A DNA stretch of 5,809 nt from Hellea balneolensis (GTDB taxonomy: Bacteria > Pseudomonadota > Alphaproteobacteria > Caulobacterales > Maricaulaceae). Both the position numbers and the translations under genes were made by a program. Below the pieces are notes generated by a model, which ran no database searches, had not been told where the DNA came from, and was given only the letters and a program-made list of their open reading frames with translations. Each line of letters opens with the position of its first letter. Position 1 is the stretch's first letter. Shown here one piece after another: positions 5,139-5,809 of this stretch. The DNA lies in assembly GCA_003233025.1 (NCBI GenBank), contig QIKS01000238.1, positions 1 to 5,809 on the forward strand. Direction: 5' to 3'.

Positions 5139-5335
5139 TTCTTATCCTGTGTTTTTGTTATTGTCATCTCTGGTGGCTTTTCTTTCAGCCGCCCGGCCTT
5201 GCGCAGACTATCGCGCAGGGCATATTCAATTTGGCCGTTTAGGGAGCGCAATTCATCATCCGACCAACGTTTCATGGCGTCAAGAATGTCGGCGTGAATG
5301 CGCAGGGGGTAGGCTTTTATTGCCTTGCGGGCCAT
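5135..5335 (-). CDS. Arc-like ribbon-helix-helix protein
   Basis: This 66-aa protein fits the ribbon-helix-helix fold: a basic strand AIKAYPLRIH (5-14), helix 1 ADILDAMKRWSDDE (15-28), a turn RSLNG (30-34), and helix 2 QIEYALRDSLRKAG (35-48), then a charged tail with several lysines. Arc-family DNA-binding proteins and HicB-type antitoxins share this pattern and bind DNA as dimers through the paired strands. No toxin gene is visible beside it. The start ATG follows the SPFH stop by 9 bp, and AGGA, overlapping that stop codon, lies 7 nt upstream. Its own stop overlaps the next start. It may regulate its own operon, but the operon's promoter lies outside the window. From memory, small RHH proteins next to SPFH genes recur in proteobacteria; I cannot confirm this here. 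Confidence 0.75.
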   Translation of the reverse strand: MARKAIKAYPLRIHADILDAMKRWSDDELRSLNGQIEYALRDSLRKAGRLKEKPPEMTITKTQDKK

Positions 5336-5344
5336 GAGAGCTTC

Positions 5345-5809
5345 CTAATAAATCGAGCCAGTATTAACAACCGGTTGAGTGGCCCGGTCAGAACACAAAA
5401 CCACCAAAAGATTGCTGACCATAGCGGCGCGGCGTTCCTCGTCCAAATCGACCACGCCTTTTTCCTTAAGCGCGTCCAACGCCATTTCAACCATGCCGAC
5501 CGCACCTTCGACAATACGTGTCCGGGCCGCGATAATGGCGCCGGCCTGTTGGCGTTGCAACATGGCTTGGGCGATTTCGGGGGAATAGGCCAGATGGGAA
5601 ATCCGGGCTTCGATGACATTGATCCCGGCTTCGGTCAGGCGTTCTTGTATTTCCGTTTTCATCCGTTCAGAAATTTCCGTCGGGTGACTGCGCAGGGCAA
5701 CTTCGTCGTCCTCATGGGGATCATAGGGGTAAATTGATGCCATGGAACGGATCGCAGCTTCGCTCTGGATTTGAACGAAACTTTCGTAATCATCGACATT
5801 AAATACGGC
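5345..5809 (-). CDS. SPFH/band-7 domain protein, C-terminal part
   Basis: The gene enters from the right edge, and 154 C-terminal codons are present, ending TAG at 5347-5345. The frame is open from 5809, where it reads [20 protein letters not shown], so the ATG at 5743 is internal rather than the start. Visible blocks are the SPFH-type stretch [19 protein letters not shown], a helical region [33 protein letters not shown], a Gln/Ala-rich helix [20 protein letters not shown], and a conserved-looking tail ending in [12 protein letters not shown] proteins (stomatin, prohibitin, flotillin) usually anchor in the membrane by an N-terminal segment and form scaffolds; that part is outside the window. 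No membrane segment is visible here. It is the first visible gene of an operon with the RHH and DUF4177-like genes. Its exact role is not known. Confidence 0.85.
   Translation of the reverse strand, partial: AVFNVDDYESFVQIQSEAAIRSMASIYPYDPHEDDEVALRSHPTEISERMKTEIQERLTEAGINVIEARISHLAYSPEIAQAMLQRQQAGAIIAARTRIVEGAVGMVEMALDALKEKGVVDLDEERRAAMVSNLLVVLCSDRATQPVVNTGSIY

Noticed and set aside
5345..5743. SPFH gene starting at the ATG at 5743
   Set aside because: The frame stays open to the window edge and encodes typical SPFH sequence upstream, so the ATG is internal.

Overview
The window is a chromosomal core-gene region of an alphaproteobacterium with moderate GC. The gene order dnaN-dnaA-rpsT-enoyl-CoA hydratase-mutM, all on the minus strand and with ubiE divergent from mutM, is the arrangement I know from alphaproteobacterial dnaA loci. 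The DnaA domain IV, the S20 sequence and the UbiE sequence also look alphaproteobacterial. I cannot name the genus.

Layout in window coordinates. 1-74 is the first 24 codons of dnaN (minus). 75-173 is a short AT-rich gap with a 13-bp palindrome. 174-1718 is dnaA (minus). 1719-2084 is the control region between rpsT and dnaA. Read in the minus direction it holds two tandem intrinsic terminators for rpsT, an AT-only block framed by a GC inverted repeat, a plausible dnaA promoter, a possible 23-codon leader ORF and a dyad just before the dnaA start. 2085-2351 is rpsT, with its own promoter and a tandemly duplicated Shine-Dalgarno. 2481-3257 is an enoyl-CoA hydratase and 3315-4136 is mutM. Only 45 bp separate mutM from the divergent ubiE (4182-4949, plus). 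From 4953 to the right edge a minus-strand operon converges on ubiE: the 3' part of an SPFH/band-7 protein, then a ribbon-helix-helix protein, then a DUF4177-like protein.

How the genes fit together. dnaA and dnaN supply the replication initiator and the sliding clamp, rpsT a ribosomal protein, mutM oxidised-guanine repair, ubiE quinone methylation, and the hydratase acyl-CoA metabolism. The rpsT and dnaA promoters look alike (TTGACG, 17-bp spacer, weak -10), which would suit a growth-coupled locus. The SPFH-RHH-DUF4177 operon occupies the place where ubiB often follows ubiE in related genomes.

The most interesting observations are a tyrosine in DnaA where the AAA+ arginine finger (E. coli Arg285) is expected, the candidate leader ORF and dyad in the dnaA 5' leader, and the duplicated ribosome-binding segment of rpsT. 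I see no clear new multi-gene system. The novelty, if any, lies in control of dnaA and rpsT and in the uncharacterised SPFH-RHH-DUF4177 operon.
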